NCBI GenBank assembly: GCA_963781665.1 | Contig: CAWAGA010000002.1 | Coordinates: 620,001-684,000 of the forward strand | Length of the DNA stretch: 64,000 nt | DNA from: JAJYIW01 sp963781665 | GTDB lineage: Bacteria; Chloroflexota; Anaerolineae; Anaerolineales; Anaerolineaceae | Direction of reading: 5' to 3' | In this document: positions 1-6,787 of the stretch, piece by piece | Layout of the letters: the number at the start of each line of letters is the position of its first letter | Position numbering within the stretch: the stretch's first letter is position 1 | The notes under the pieces: model-generated | Database searches by the model: none | What the model was told of the DNA's origin: nothing | What the model saw: the letters and a program-made list of their open reading frames with translations, nothing else | Position numbers and translations under genes: made by a program

Positions 1-543
1 GTCTATATCGAGATCGATCACATATTCTGTGTTCTCTGGGTCATTTGCCTTGTAAGTCCATGAGCCCATCGCAGCTGCGTTGTAGTCTGTTCCGCTGACC
101 GAGCAACCCGCATCCGCTCCGCCGTCCTCTCCGCTATCCCCAGCCCAGCAAAATACGCCGTCATTTCCATAATTCCACGTCGCTCCGCTTTTGCTCCAGG
201 CCCCATTAGCAGCCAAAATAGCATGTACGGAACAATGAATGTCGATAATCATTGTGTCGTCGTTTGACCAAAGGTGTAATTTTGCTGCGGTAATCTCTGA
301 TCCTTCGGGTATTCCCGAAAGATCAGATTTTATGAGAGAAATTCTACGAATACCCGCCGCTGAATTTAGACCAAGACTACCAGCTGAGCCATAGGGACTA
401 TCCGGGTTTCCTTCGTACACAAAAGCATCAAAACCATCTGTTCCGTCTGGCTGAACAGAAATGCTGCCCGGCACCCTCCCCACACTCCCCATTCCCACCC
501 TTGAAACCGCAGCTTGTATTGCCGCAATTGGGTAAGGGGACAT
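1..543 (-). CDS. Phage-associated structural protein, DNRLRE-like domain (partial)
   Basis: An open frame runs from an ATG at 543 to the left edge without a stop, so the C-terminus lies outside the window. A clear ribosome site (AAGGAG) stands 13 bases upstream. The visible 181 residues contain the pattern typical of DNRLRE-type beta-sandwich domains: a 'DAFVYEGNPDSPYGS' opening, a 'RRISLIKSDLSGIP' strand with 'TAAKLHLW', and a 'GATWNY' segment. In that family these domains are found in secreted and surface proteins. Here the gene is the last visible member of the phage head operon, so a virion appendage or tail-fibre role is inferred, not shown. Family assignment is from motif recall only. 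Confidence 0.7.
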   Translation of the reverse strand, partial: MSPYPIAAIQAAVSRVGMGSVGRVPGSISVQPDGTDGFDAFVYEGNPDSPYGSAGSLGLNSAAGIRRISLIKSDLSGIPEGSEITAAKLHLWSNDDTMIIDIHCSVHAILAANGAWSKSGATWNYGNDGVFCWAGDSGEDGGADAGCSVSGTDYNAAAMGSWTYKANDPENTEYVIDLDID

Positions 544-581
544 TATGGTTCTCTCCTTTTTTCTTAAATAAGGAAACCATT

Positions 582-950
582 TTATGCCTCCGAAAAAGTT
601 ATGGCTGTTATCGCTACATTGCCGGCATCGCTGGCTTTGCCCATCAGCTTTTTGTCTGCTGCATCCCCTTTCATGTATCCCCGCAGGGTGAGCTGAGCTG
701 TGCCTGGTCCTGATAAATACACTTTCGCCAGCACATTGTTGCTCGTTTCCATCTGGACGGTAAAACTCATGGCTGTGTCTGTGCTGACCAGATTGTCCAC
801 TGCCACAATCTTTTGTCCGCTGGCCGGCGCCGGCGTGATGGCGGCCGCTGTCGTCATATCCGCCGATACCGTGCAGGTGCGGGCCAGGGTTTGCGATGGT
901 CCTGCATCCCTGGCAGTCTCTGAAAAATAAGGTTCGTTTCCGCTGCCCAT
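582..950 (-). CDS. Small phage structural protein, unknown function
   Basis: 122 residues, starting at an ATG preceded by AAAGGAGCG with good spacing. I do not recognise the family. The sequence is rich in Ala, Thr, Ser and Val with alternating hydrophobic residues, has no membrane segment and no signal peptide, and looks all-beta. It lies 38 bases upstream of the DNRLRE-like gene and 124 bases downstream of the next structural gene, all on one strand after the capsid gene. Head decoration or head-tail joining proteins commonly occupy this slot, so that role is a guess from position. Confidence 0.65.
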   Translation of the reverse strand: MGSGNEPYFSETARDAGPSQTLARTCTVSADMTTAAAITPAPASGQKIVAVDNLVSTDTAMSFTVQMETSNNVLAKVYLSGPGTAQLTLRGYMKGDAADKKLMGKASDAGNVAITAITFSEA

Positions 951-1074
951 GCTTTTCGCTCCTTTTTTTGAAAGCTGGTGACAGGTTTCGCTGCCACCAG
1001 CTCAACTGTAGAACATGCTATGTTTGTTTCCGTCAGGACTGTCAATCAAAAGTGAAATAGATCTCCCTCGCAAA

Positions 1075-1584
1075 TTAGTTCCTGGCCGTGTAGTTGGCCC
1101 TTGCTCCGTAGAGCGTGAATACAGTTGTTGCAGCTGCATCGATCACCAGTGACAGCATGAAAGCTGCATCGTTGTCGATCCATTCCGGGGTCGTCAAAGT
1201 GACGGTCATGGTATGGTCGTCAACCGCCAGCCGTTCAGCTGCGGTGTCGTGCGCTGCATCGATCATGCAGGTCACGGCTGCGCCGGACGGCGCCGCGTCG
1301 TTGGCCGGCAGGCTGTACTTGTTCAGCGCCACCGTTGCGAAATCATCCGCGGCAGCCGTGCCGATCTTGTAAAAAACGTCGATGCTGACAAGTTTGCAGC
1401 CCTTCCGGTATTCGCTGTTCGATGGCAGCGGGATCGGAATCAATAAAGTAAAAGCTGCATCCGCCGCAGTCCTCACGTCAAGTTCAACGTTACTCGAAAC
1501 CGAAGGGGTCCAGGTGCCGGCTGTCTTTTGGATCATCACCGGTGAAATAAACTTGCTCATGTGCGTGTCGTGTGTATAACCCAT
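1075..1584 (-). CDS. Phage structural protein, unknown function
   Basis: 169 residues; start ATG at 1584 follows TGGAGGAAAAGCAAC, and a second in-frame ATG lies at residue 9. No named domain is recognised. The protein lacks membrane helices, is rich in Ala, Thr and Asp, and contains several predicted beta strands ('TVTLTTPEW', 'MLSLVIDAAATTVFTLYG'). It directly follows the protease-capsid gene (79-base gap), the usual place for a decoration or head-completion protein. That role rests on gene order only. Confidence 0.7.
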   Translation of the reverse strand: MGYTHDTHMSKFISPVMIQKTAGTWTPSVSSNVELDVRTAADAAFTLLIPIPLPSNSEYRKGCKLVSIDVFYKIGTAAADDFATVALNKYSLPANDAAPSGAAVTCMIDAAHDTAAERLAVDDHTMTVTLTTPEWIDNDAAFMLSLVIDAAATTVFTLYGARANYTARN

Positions 1585-1662
1585 GTTGCTTTTCCTCCAA
1601 TTGGAAAATTAATCAAGTAGAAGGGTGAACCGCAGCTCACCCTTTCAATTCATCGGACCAGC

Positions 1663-3675
1663 CTACGCGCCGACGTTGCTTTTGTGCAGCGGTCGGAAGT
1701 CGTTGACCCACACGGCCAGGAAGTGACGTACTTTCAGCCGGTGTTCGTCGTTGCTGAACACGGCCGGGCTCAGTTCATCCCCAGCGATGTAAATCTCCGG
1801 CATCAAACCGAAGCGGTCGCCGACATAGATCGCCGGCACAATCCGTGGATCACAAACCGCAGCCCAATCCGTTGCATCCGTCCATTCTGGCACGGTAACC
1901 GGTACAGCCGTGCCCTTGACCAGGTTGTCATAAACCAGGTCGGTCGCCGCTACGAAATCTCCCATGAAGATTTCTCGTGCGATCAGCTGCAGAGCCCGCG
2001 GGACCAGGCAGACGCTCGGGTTAACTGCCATCTTAGGCCCGGTCCCAATCAGTCCGGCCGCGTTCTTGATCAGCCTCGGCTGATTGTAGACTGCCGAGCT
2101 CACCACATCCCATTCAGATTGAGAAAGTGCGGTCGTCAGCAAGTTCACATGTCCGCCGGCCGTGGTGACGGCTGTCGCATTGCAAAGTGCGCCGGTGTCT
2201 GCCATGGTGGGCCCTACGCTCGAATTGGCAGTGAAGATCGCAGCCACCAGGCTTGAGATCTTGCGCAATCCAGCGGCGCCCATCTCACGCGCATACGCGC
2301 TGAGTTTCCGGCTTTGGTCACGGTCGATCAGCTCCAGGGTCAGCGGAATGTATCCGCCATATTTCACGAAGCTGGCAGTTTCCGGGCTGTCGCCGATGGC
2401 CAGTTCCGTGTATTCTGCCCCTTCCGCTACTGTTGGAAGGTCGCCCACAGTCCCGATCAGGGTGCCAGTGATGTCGTTTAAGCTGTTGAAGTGTTCGGTT
2501 ACAACTACGTTATTCCACCAGTCATAACCGGCTTTGCCCAGCTGTTCCCAGGTGTTGACCACGATCTTGTTCAATGCGTTCTTCACCAGGCCGGTGAAGT
2601 CTGCCGTAGTGGCAAGCCTGGTCCGATCAGCGTAGTATCCACCGTGCAAATCCACATCGCCGGTGAGCATCAGGTAAAGCTCGCGGATCCCCTGCAGTCT
2701 CGCCACTTTCAGCGCTTTCGCGCTTTCTTCGCGTGGTGCTCCGAGCAGATCATCGGTAGCTGCTTGCAGCTGGTCCTGGCTGTTAAATACGCCGGTGATC
2801 CGCCCTGGCCCGGTGACGGTCAACCCGCCGGTCAGCTCGCTCACCATGGCTCGCGCATCTTCGATCTGGCTTTGAAGCTCTTTGGCTTCGAAGACCTTGT
2901 TCGCAAATTGCTTGCGCACCCGGTCGCTCACCGCTGCCGGCAGCTTCGATGCTGCAAGCGCTGAATCCAACAGATAACCGCACATCTGCATGCGTACCTC
3001 TCGAGCCTGGCTTGCTTCGTCTTCGAGCACCTGCATCCGCTTTTGCTCTCCGAGCAGAACCTGAACCGCCTGCCGGTCTTCTTCGATTTGATTGCTTGTC
3101 TTTCCGCCGGCTTGTAATTCCGGCTTTTGGCTTTGATTGATTTCATCGCCCATTAGTAAACCCTCCAGTCTATGATTTAAACTCCGAATGAATTGCCCTC
3201 CCCGGGCAGGGTTTAAAACCAGATCCACTGAAAACACTCTGATGATCTCTTGTACCTCCTTGTTTTTGTCGCTGAACCGCACATCTGCGGAAAATCCTAC
3301 GTGTGGCAGCGGACCAGCCTCGTCTTTGACGATCTCTTTCCCCAATTCAGTCAGCACCTTCCCCCCAGGTCCTACTGCCCGTAAGGTAGCTTTGATTCCC
3401 TGCCTGGCTTCGTCCCAGGCCGGCGAGAAGATTACGCCTGCCAGGTCCTTTACACTCCGCCCGGCGAATGCAAAATATTCGTGGTCCAGGAAACACTCAA
3501 CCCCATCCCACAAAGATAAACTTTTTTGCAGGGTTGCCGTACTGAAATTCCAGCCGTTCCCATCACCTGCAGTGATCGCCAGGATCTCAAATTGACCTGA
3601 TTCAGTGACCTGCCCATCCATCGTAAACCGCTGACGGATGTCTTCCACCAACTGGTTTTCTGCATACTCCACCAC
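1663..3675 (-). CDS. Prohead protease - major capsid protein fusion
   Basis: About 670 residues. The N-terminal ~170 residues look like a phage prohead protease: a His in 'FLDHEYF', a Ser in 'HVGFSAD', and the closing 'SVDLVLNPARGG' typical of these self-cleaving maturation enzymes. A charged, coiled-coil-rich middle (roughly 190-290) would act as scaffold. The C-terminal ~330 residues resemble a major capsid subunit ('YGGYIPLTLELIDRDQSRKLSAYAREMG', 'WVNDFRPLHKSN' regions). In such fusions the protease domain is expected to cut itself from the shell subunit during assembly. The start is taken as GTG at 3675, because GGTGGAGG lies 5 bases before it; GTG codons at 3687 and 3672 are alternatives. 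The gene is separated from the portal gene, its usual neighbour, by four non-phage genes. Confidence 0.85.
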   Translation of the reverse strand: MVEYAENQLVEDIRQRFTMDGQVTESGQFEILAITAGDGNGWNFSTATLQKSLSLWDGVECFLDHEYFAFAGRSVKDLAGVIFSPAWDEARQGIKATLRAVGPGGKVLTELGKEIVKDEAGPLPHVGFSADVRFSDKNKEVQEIIRVFSVDLVLNPARGGQFIRSLNHRLEGLLMGDEINQSQKPELQAGGKTSNQIEEDRQAVQVLLGEQKRMQVLEDEASQAREVRMQMCGYLLDSALAASKLPAAVSDRVRKQFANKVFEAKELQSQIEDARAMVSELTGGLTVTGPGRITGVFNSQDQLQAATDDLLGAPREESAKALKVARLQGIRELYLMLTGDVDLHGGYYADRTRLATTADFTGLVKNALNKIVVNTWEQLGKAGYDWWNNVVVTEHFNSLNDITGTLIGTVGDLPTVAEGAEYTELAIGDSPETASFVKYGGYIPLTLELIDRDQSRKLSAYAREMGAAGLRKISSLVAAIFTANSSVGPTMADTGALCNATAVTTAGGHVNLLTTALSQSEWDVVSSAVYNQPRLIKNAAGLIGTGPKMAVNPSVCLVPRALQLIAREIFMGDFVAATDLVYDNLVKGTAVPVTVPEWTDATDWAAVCDPRIVPAIYVGDRFGLMPEIYIAGDELSPAVFSNDEHRLKVRHFLAVWVNDFRPLHKSNVGA

Positions 3676-3701
3676 GAATACCTCCACCTGGATAAGAAAA
3701 A

Positions 3702-3752
3702 ATACATGCTAAAAGCAATATAGCACGTATGTTCTACTAATTGATATGTCAA
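3702..3752 (-). promoter_or_regulatory. Capsid-operon promoter region with inverted repeat and degenerate LexA-like site
   Basis: Read on the minus strand, an extended -10 (TG-C-TATATT; TATATT is plus 3717-3722) lies about 40 bases before the capsid gene, and a TTGACA hexamer lies at 3747-3752, but 24 bases away, too far to act as its partner. An inverted repeat ATACATGCTA / TAGCACGTAT (3702-3711 and 3721-3730, 9 of 10 pairs, 9-base spacer) overlaps the -10. A GAAC-ATAC-GTGC site (3723-3734) matches the GAAC-N4-GTTC consensus at 7 of 8 fixed positions. Confidence 0.4.
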
Positions 3753-3794
3753 ATCCGGAATTTTGGGAGGTAAATGTTGCAGCTTTTTACAAAA

Positions 3795-3823
3795 ATCCCC
3801 AGGCCTGTTGTCAGCCCGGGGAT
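3795..3823 (-). terminator. Intrinsic terminator after the MerR gene
   Basis: Inverted repeat ATCCCCAGG / CCCGGGGAT (8 of 9 pairs, 11-base loop). Read on the minus strand it is followed by ATTTTTGT, giving a stem plus U-tract 50 bases past the MerR-family stop codon. It would also stop transcription coming from the portal side before it reaches the capsid gene. Confidence 0.65.
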
Positions 3824-3872
3824 GGTATTACGAATGTCAGCAAACCAATAACTGCTGTCAGCTTGAGCTCAT

Positions 3873-4631
3873 TCAGCGGCTTTGGTTTCCTTCATCGATT
3901 GCCACGTAAATCTTGACACATTCGCGAATGAATTCGGCCAGGCGAGGATCTATCTTATCGAAATTTGCCTTAAAGCGGAGGTCATCATTGTATCCATCAA
4001 CCAGCGCCAGCAGTTGACCATCGTCCGGCGACCAAAAGTTGTTCATATTCTCCCGCCAGCGGCTGACGCAATCCTGGGCCATTGAAGATGCGGCTCCTGC
4101 TTCCATCGCCCGGCAAAAATCGCGGTAAATTGTGTTTGCATCCGAAAAAATCTGTTGTTTTTTCTCGGGAGAATAACCCTTCCATTTCTGGTTTGAAGTT
4201 TTTACCACATCCGGATCGTAGCGTTGCATGGCCTCTTTTTCGTATTCTGCCTGCTGTTCCTCAGAGAAACCGTCGAATAACTGCACCTCATCCATATTGT
4301 TGACTCCTTTTAAGAGTAGAATGGTATATTCCACCGTGGATTTAATCCGCTCGAGCTGCCCAATCAGCCGGTCGATTTCTCGAATATGGGCTTCCAGGGC
4401 AGTGATTGCATTAAAATCGGGTTGTTCCAGGATGCTTTTGATTTGGTCCAGAGGAATGTCAAGCCGGCGGTACAGCATGATTTGCTGCATGCGCAAGAGC
4501 GTTTCCTCTCCGTAATAACGGTAGCCGTTAGCGCCTACCCGGGTTGGTTTCAACAGGCCAATCTCGTCGTAATAATGCAGCGTGCGCGGGGTAACCCCAA
4601 CAATTTTTGAGAGCTGCTTCACGGTGAACAT
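3873..4631 (-). CDS. MerR-family regulator with TipAS antibiotic-recognition domain
   Basis: 252 residues. Residues 1-70 form a MerR winged helix ('TVKQLSKIVGVTPRTLHYYDEIGLL', 'GYRYY'), residues 75-110 the coiled dimerisation helix, and the C-terminal half (from 'EKEAMQRYDPDVVKTSN') matches TipAS domains, which in TipA bind thiopeptide antibiotics. Such proteins switch their own promoter from repressed to active by untwisting a long spacer. The promoter here has exactly that design (TTGACA, 19 bases, TATACT). The -10 box ends six bases before the ATG and no ribosome site exists, so the message is probably leaderless. The divergent EamA exporter is the natural target. The gene sits inside the 4.7-kb non-phage block. 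Confidence 0.88.
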   Translation of the reverse strand: MFTVKQLSKIVGVTPRTLHYYDEIGLLKPTRVGANGYRYYGEETLLRMQQIMLYRRLDIPLDQIKSILEQPDFNAITALEAHIREIDRLIGQLERIKSTVEYTILLLKGVNNMDEVQLFDGFSEEQQAEYEKEAMQRYDPDVVKTSNQKWKGYSPEKKQQIFSDANTIYRDFCRAMEAGAASSMAQDCVSRWRENMNNFWSPDDGQLLALVDGYNDDLRFKANFDKIDPRLAEFIRECVKIYVAIDEGNQSR

Positions 4632-4637
4632 GCCAAC

Positions 4638-4668
4638 AGTATAAACTATGCCGTTACGTTAATGTCAA
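4638..4668 (-). promoter_or_regulatory. MerR-type promoter with 19-bp spacer
   Basis: On the minus strand a perfect TTGACA (plus 4663-4668) and TATACT (plus 4638-4643) are separated by 19 bases (4644-4662), the over-long spacing that MerR-family activators correct. The spacer carries the near-palindrome TTAACGTAA. Transcription should start at or within a base or two of the regulator's ATG at 4631. Confidence 0.75.
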
Positions 4669-4687
4669 GAGAAAAATAAAAGAAATC

Positions 4688-5674
4688 GTGGAAAACCGTT
4701 CTCCATCCCAATCCAACCTGTCGCGCGGCTACCTGGTCGCGTTGATCGCCGCAGCATTTCTGTCAACCACCGCTATCTTCATCCGCTATCTGACCCAGAC
4801 CTACCAAATTCCGGCCCTGGTTCTGGCCTTCTGGCGCGATGTTTTCGTGGTCGTCACCATGCTGCCCATTCTGGCGCTGGCCCGCCCGGCGCTGCTCAGG
4901 CTGCAAACCCGAAACCTGGCTTATCTGGCACTCTACGGTTTTGTGCTTGCGATTTTCAACGCTACCTGGACCTTATCGGTCGCTCTCAACGGCGCTGCGG
5001 TCGCCACAGTTCTGGTCTACTCTTCAGCGGCATTTACCGCCCTGCTGGGTTGGTGGCTGCTGAAAGAGCGCCTGGATTGGGTAAAGGCCCTGGCGGTCCT
5101 GGCCAGCCTGGGCGGGTGTCTCCTTGTCTCGGGAGCGCTCAGCCAATCTGCCTGGCGGTTCACGCTGCCGGCAATTTTAACCGGCGTAGTCTCCGGTTTT
5201 TGCTATGCGGCTTACAGTTTGATGGGACGTTCCGCTTCGCAGCGCAGCCTTAACCCGTGGACGACCCTGACGTACACCTTCGCCTTTGGGGCGCTCTTTT
5301 TACTTGCGTTTAATTTACTCTCTGGGGGCATCCTTCCAGGATCAGCCACCCGGCCGGCCGATTTCGTCTGGCTGGGAAACGCCCTTGGCGGGTGGTTGAT
5401 CCTGTTCCTGCTATCAGCAGGTCCTACGGTGGCCGGTTTTGGCCTCTATAATGTCAGTCTGAGCTACCTGCCTTCGTCCGTCGCCAACCTGATCGTTACC
5501 CTGGAACCGGTCTTCACCAGCGTGACAGCTTATTTTATGCTGGGCGAGCGCCTTTCTGGCGAACAGGTTGGCGGTGCGGTTTTGATCGTTGCCGGCGTTG
5601 CGTTTCTGCGTGTGTATGAAGGCAGGTTGGGAATCTTACGCCTTTATCCCTCCTCAAAGGGCGGTCGCAGGTAA
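4688..5674 (+). CDS. EamA/DMT-family transporter
   Basis: 328 residues with ten hydrophobic segments arranged as two EamA repeats (first about 15-150, second about 165-315); the second repeat ends with 'LEPVFTSVTAYFMLGERLSGEQVGGAVLIVAGV', characteristic of drug/metabolite exporters of the inner membrane. Substrate cannot be told from the sequence. The start is a GTG at 4688; no good ribosome site is visible upstream. The gene is divergent from the MerR/TipAS regulator (56 bases apart), which suggests a drug-responsive exporter pair. Its 3' end overlaps the convergent PhyH gene by 31 bases. Confidence 0.88.
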   Translation: MENRSPSQSNLSRGYLVALIAAAFLSTTAIFIRYLTQTYQIPALVLAFWRDVFVVVTMLPILALARPALLRLQTRNLAYLALYGFVLAIFNATWTLSVALNGAAVATVLVYSSAAFTALLGWWLLKERLDWVKALAVLASLGGCLLVSGALSQSAWRFTLPAILTGVVSGFCYAAYSLMGRSASQRSLNPWTTLTYTFAFGALFLLAFNLLSGGILPGSATRPADFVWLGNALGGWLILFLLSAGPTVAGFGLYNVSLSYLPSSVANLIVTLEPVFTSVTAYFMLGERLSGEQVGGAVLIVAGVAFLRVYEGRLGILRLYPSSKGGRR

Positions 5675-6429
5675 CCACCTCCATATGGTTCGTCTGGCCG
5701 GGTAAAAGCTCCGATTAATGCCCGCCTCAACGGGGTGGTTCTCTCAAGAAAAGCCGGATCGTTCTTCATCCGATCTGAGGGCACCAGCCAGGGTGGGGCA
5801 TAGACGACATGCTGAATATAGCGGTCGTTATTTACCCGATTGACGCCGGTCCGGTGAAAAATCCCTTGATGAAAAATCATCACATCCCCCGGGTTTCCGC
5901 AAACCACTTCGCGCGTCGGCAGATCGTCTTCGTCCGGAACGATGTCCTTCGGGATGGTCGTCTGGGTGGTGTGACTGCCAGGGATGACGACCATGTTACC
6001 CATATCCGGTTTTGATTGGTCGGTCAAAAAAAACCCAACTCTGAGCTGTACTAGCGGGGTCGGAATGGCCAGCTTGCGGAACTCGTAAATTCCAGATCCG
6101 TCCTGGTGGTAGCGCCCCGGCTTACTGTTTCCTGGTTGGAGGGTGCACCAGGTGCTCTGGAGTATGAAATAATCACCCATCAGAGCACGCACCTTGGGCA
6201 GGATCGAAGGATGATCAATCAAAGCTTCGATAGCAGGTTCGGTCTCGTACAGATGGCCGATCTGCCGCCATTCCTTGGTCCCAAGGGGTTCGTGCGCCCG
6301 GTGGGCTGCTTCCAGGCAGGCTTGCACCTCTGCGGGTGACAGCGCACCTGGGATGAGTAGATAGCCGCTGGATTCAAACATGAATCGCTCGCGTTCAGTC
6401 AATGGTCCGGGTTTACCGATTGGCGCCAT
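5644..6429 (-). CDS. Phytanoyl-CoA dioxygenase (PhyH) family protein
   Basis: 261 residues, non-haem Fe(II)/2-oxoglutarate oxygenase fold. The iron ligands are visible: His and Asp in 'RYHQDGSG' and the distal His in 'FHRTGVNRVNNDRYIQHVVYAP', with an Arg after it that would bind 2-oxoglutarate. Bacterial members hydroxylate diverse small molecules; the substrate is unknown. ATG at 6429 follows GAGGAGTTTCTC, a good ribosome site. It is convergent with the EamA gene (31-base overlap) and divergent from the HlyD gene, within the non-phage block that splits the prophage operon. Confidence 0.87.
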   Translation of the reverse strand: MAPIGKPGPLTERERFMFESSGYLLIPGALSPAEVQACLEAAHRAHEPLGTKEWRQIGHLYETEPAIEALIDHPSILPKVRALMGDYFILQSTWCTLQPGNSKPGRYHQDGSGIYEFRKLAIPTPLVQLRVGFFLTDQSKPDMGNMVVIPGSHTTQTTIPKDIVPDEDDLPTREVVCGNPGDVMIFHQGIFHRTGVNRVNNDRYIQHVVYAPPWLVPSDRMKNDPAFLERTTPLRRALIGAFTRPDEPYGGGYLRPPFEEG

Positions 6430-6787
6430 GAGAAACTCCTCTATTTTTCGATTGTAAAGTTGGCCTGCTCATATTATTACCCTTGAGGGCGAATTCAAAC
6501 CAGTCCGTGTAAATCATTATTTGCATTATACTGCTAATTAAGACAAATATGATGTTTAATATGATATTATGTTCTCCGCAGTCCTCAGTTTTCCAATCTT
6601 TATATGTCGTTTTCGCTTCATATTAATGATTCGTGATTTGTCTTTCAACATGACACGCGTCATGTCAGTTTGTGAGCCGTGTCATATCAGTCTGTGACAC
6701 GCTTGACTGTTCTGATAGATGGATTCTGGTATAGTAAGGATTGGTTGCCAAGCAAGTTTTTTCGTGAAAGGAGTTGATTGAGGTCGA
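6430..6787. other. 358-base intergenic region between PhyH and HlyD genes
   Basis: An AT-rich first half (6430-6620) with no gene or clear signal is followed by the inverted repeats listed separately and by a possible promoter for the HlyD gene: TTGACT at 6703-6708 and TATAGT at 6730-6735. The 21-base gap between the two hexamers is too long for an ordinary promoter, so this pair is only a suggestion. The HlyD ribosome site (GAGG, 6779-6782) closes the region. Confidence 0.5.
6648..6701. promoter_or_regulatory. Two perfect inverted repeats, putative operators
   Basis: ACATGAC-ACGC-GTCATGT (6648-6665, 7-base perfect arms) is followed by CGTGTCA and TGACACG (6678-6684 and 6695-6701, 7-base perfect arms, 10-base spacer). 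The segments GTCATGTCAGTTTGTGA and GTCATATCAGTCTGTGA also form an imperfect direct repeat. They sit just upstream of the TTGACT hexamer before the HlyD gene, the usual place for a regulator-binding site. Which regulator binds is unknown; the arms resemble TetR-family operators. Confidence 0.5.

Noticed and set aside
6703..6735. Ordinary sigma-70 promoter TTGACT/TATAGT for the HlyD gene
   Set aside because: The 21-base spacer is too long without an activator; kept only as a remark in the intergenic entry.
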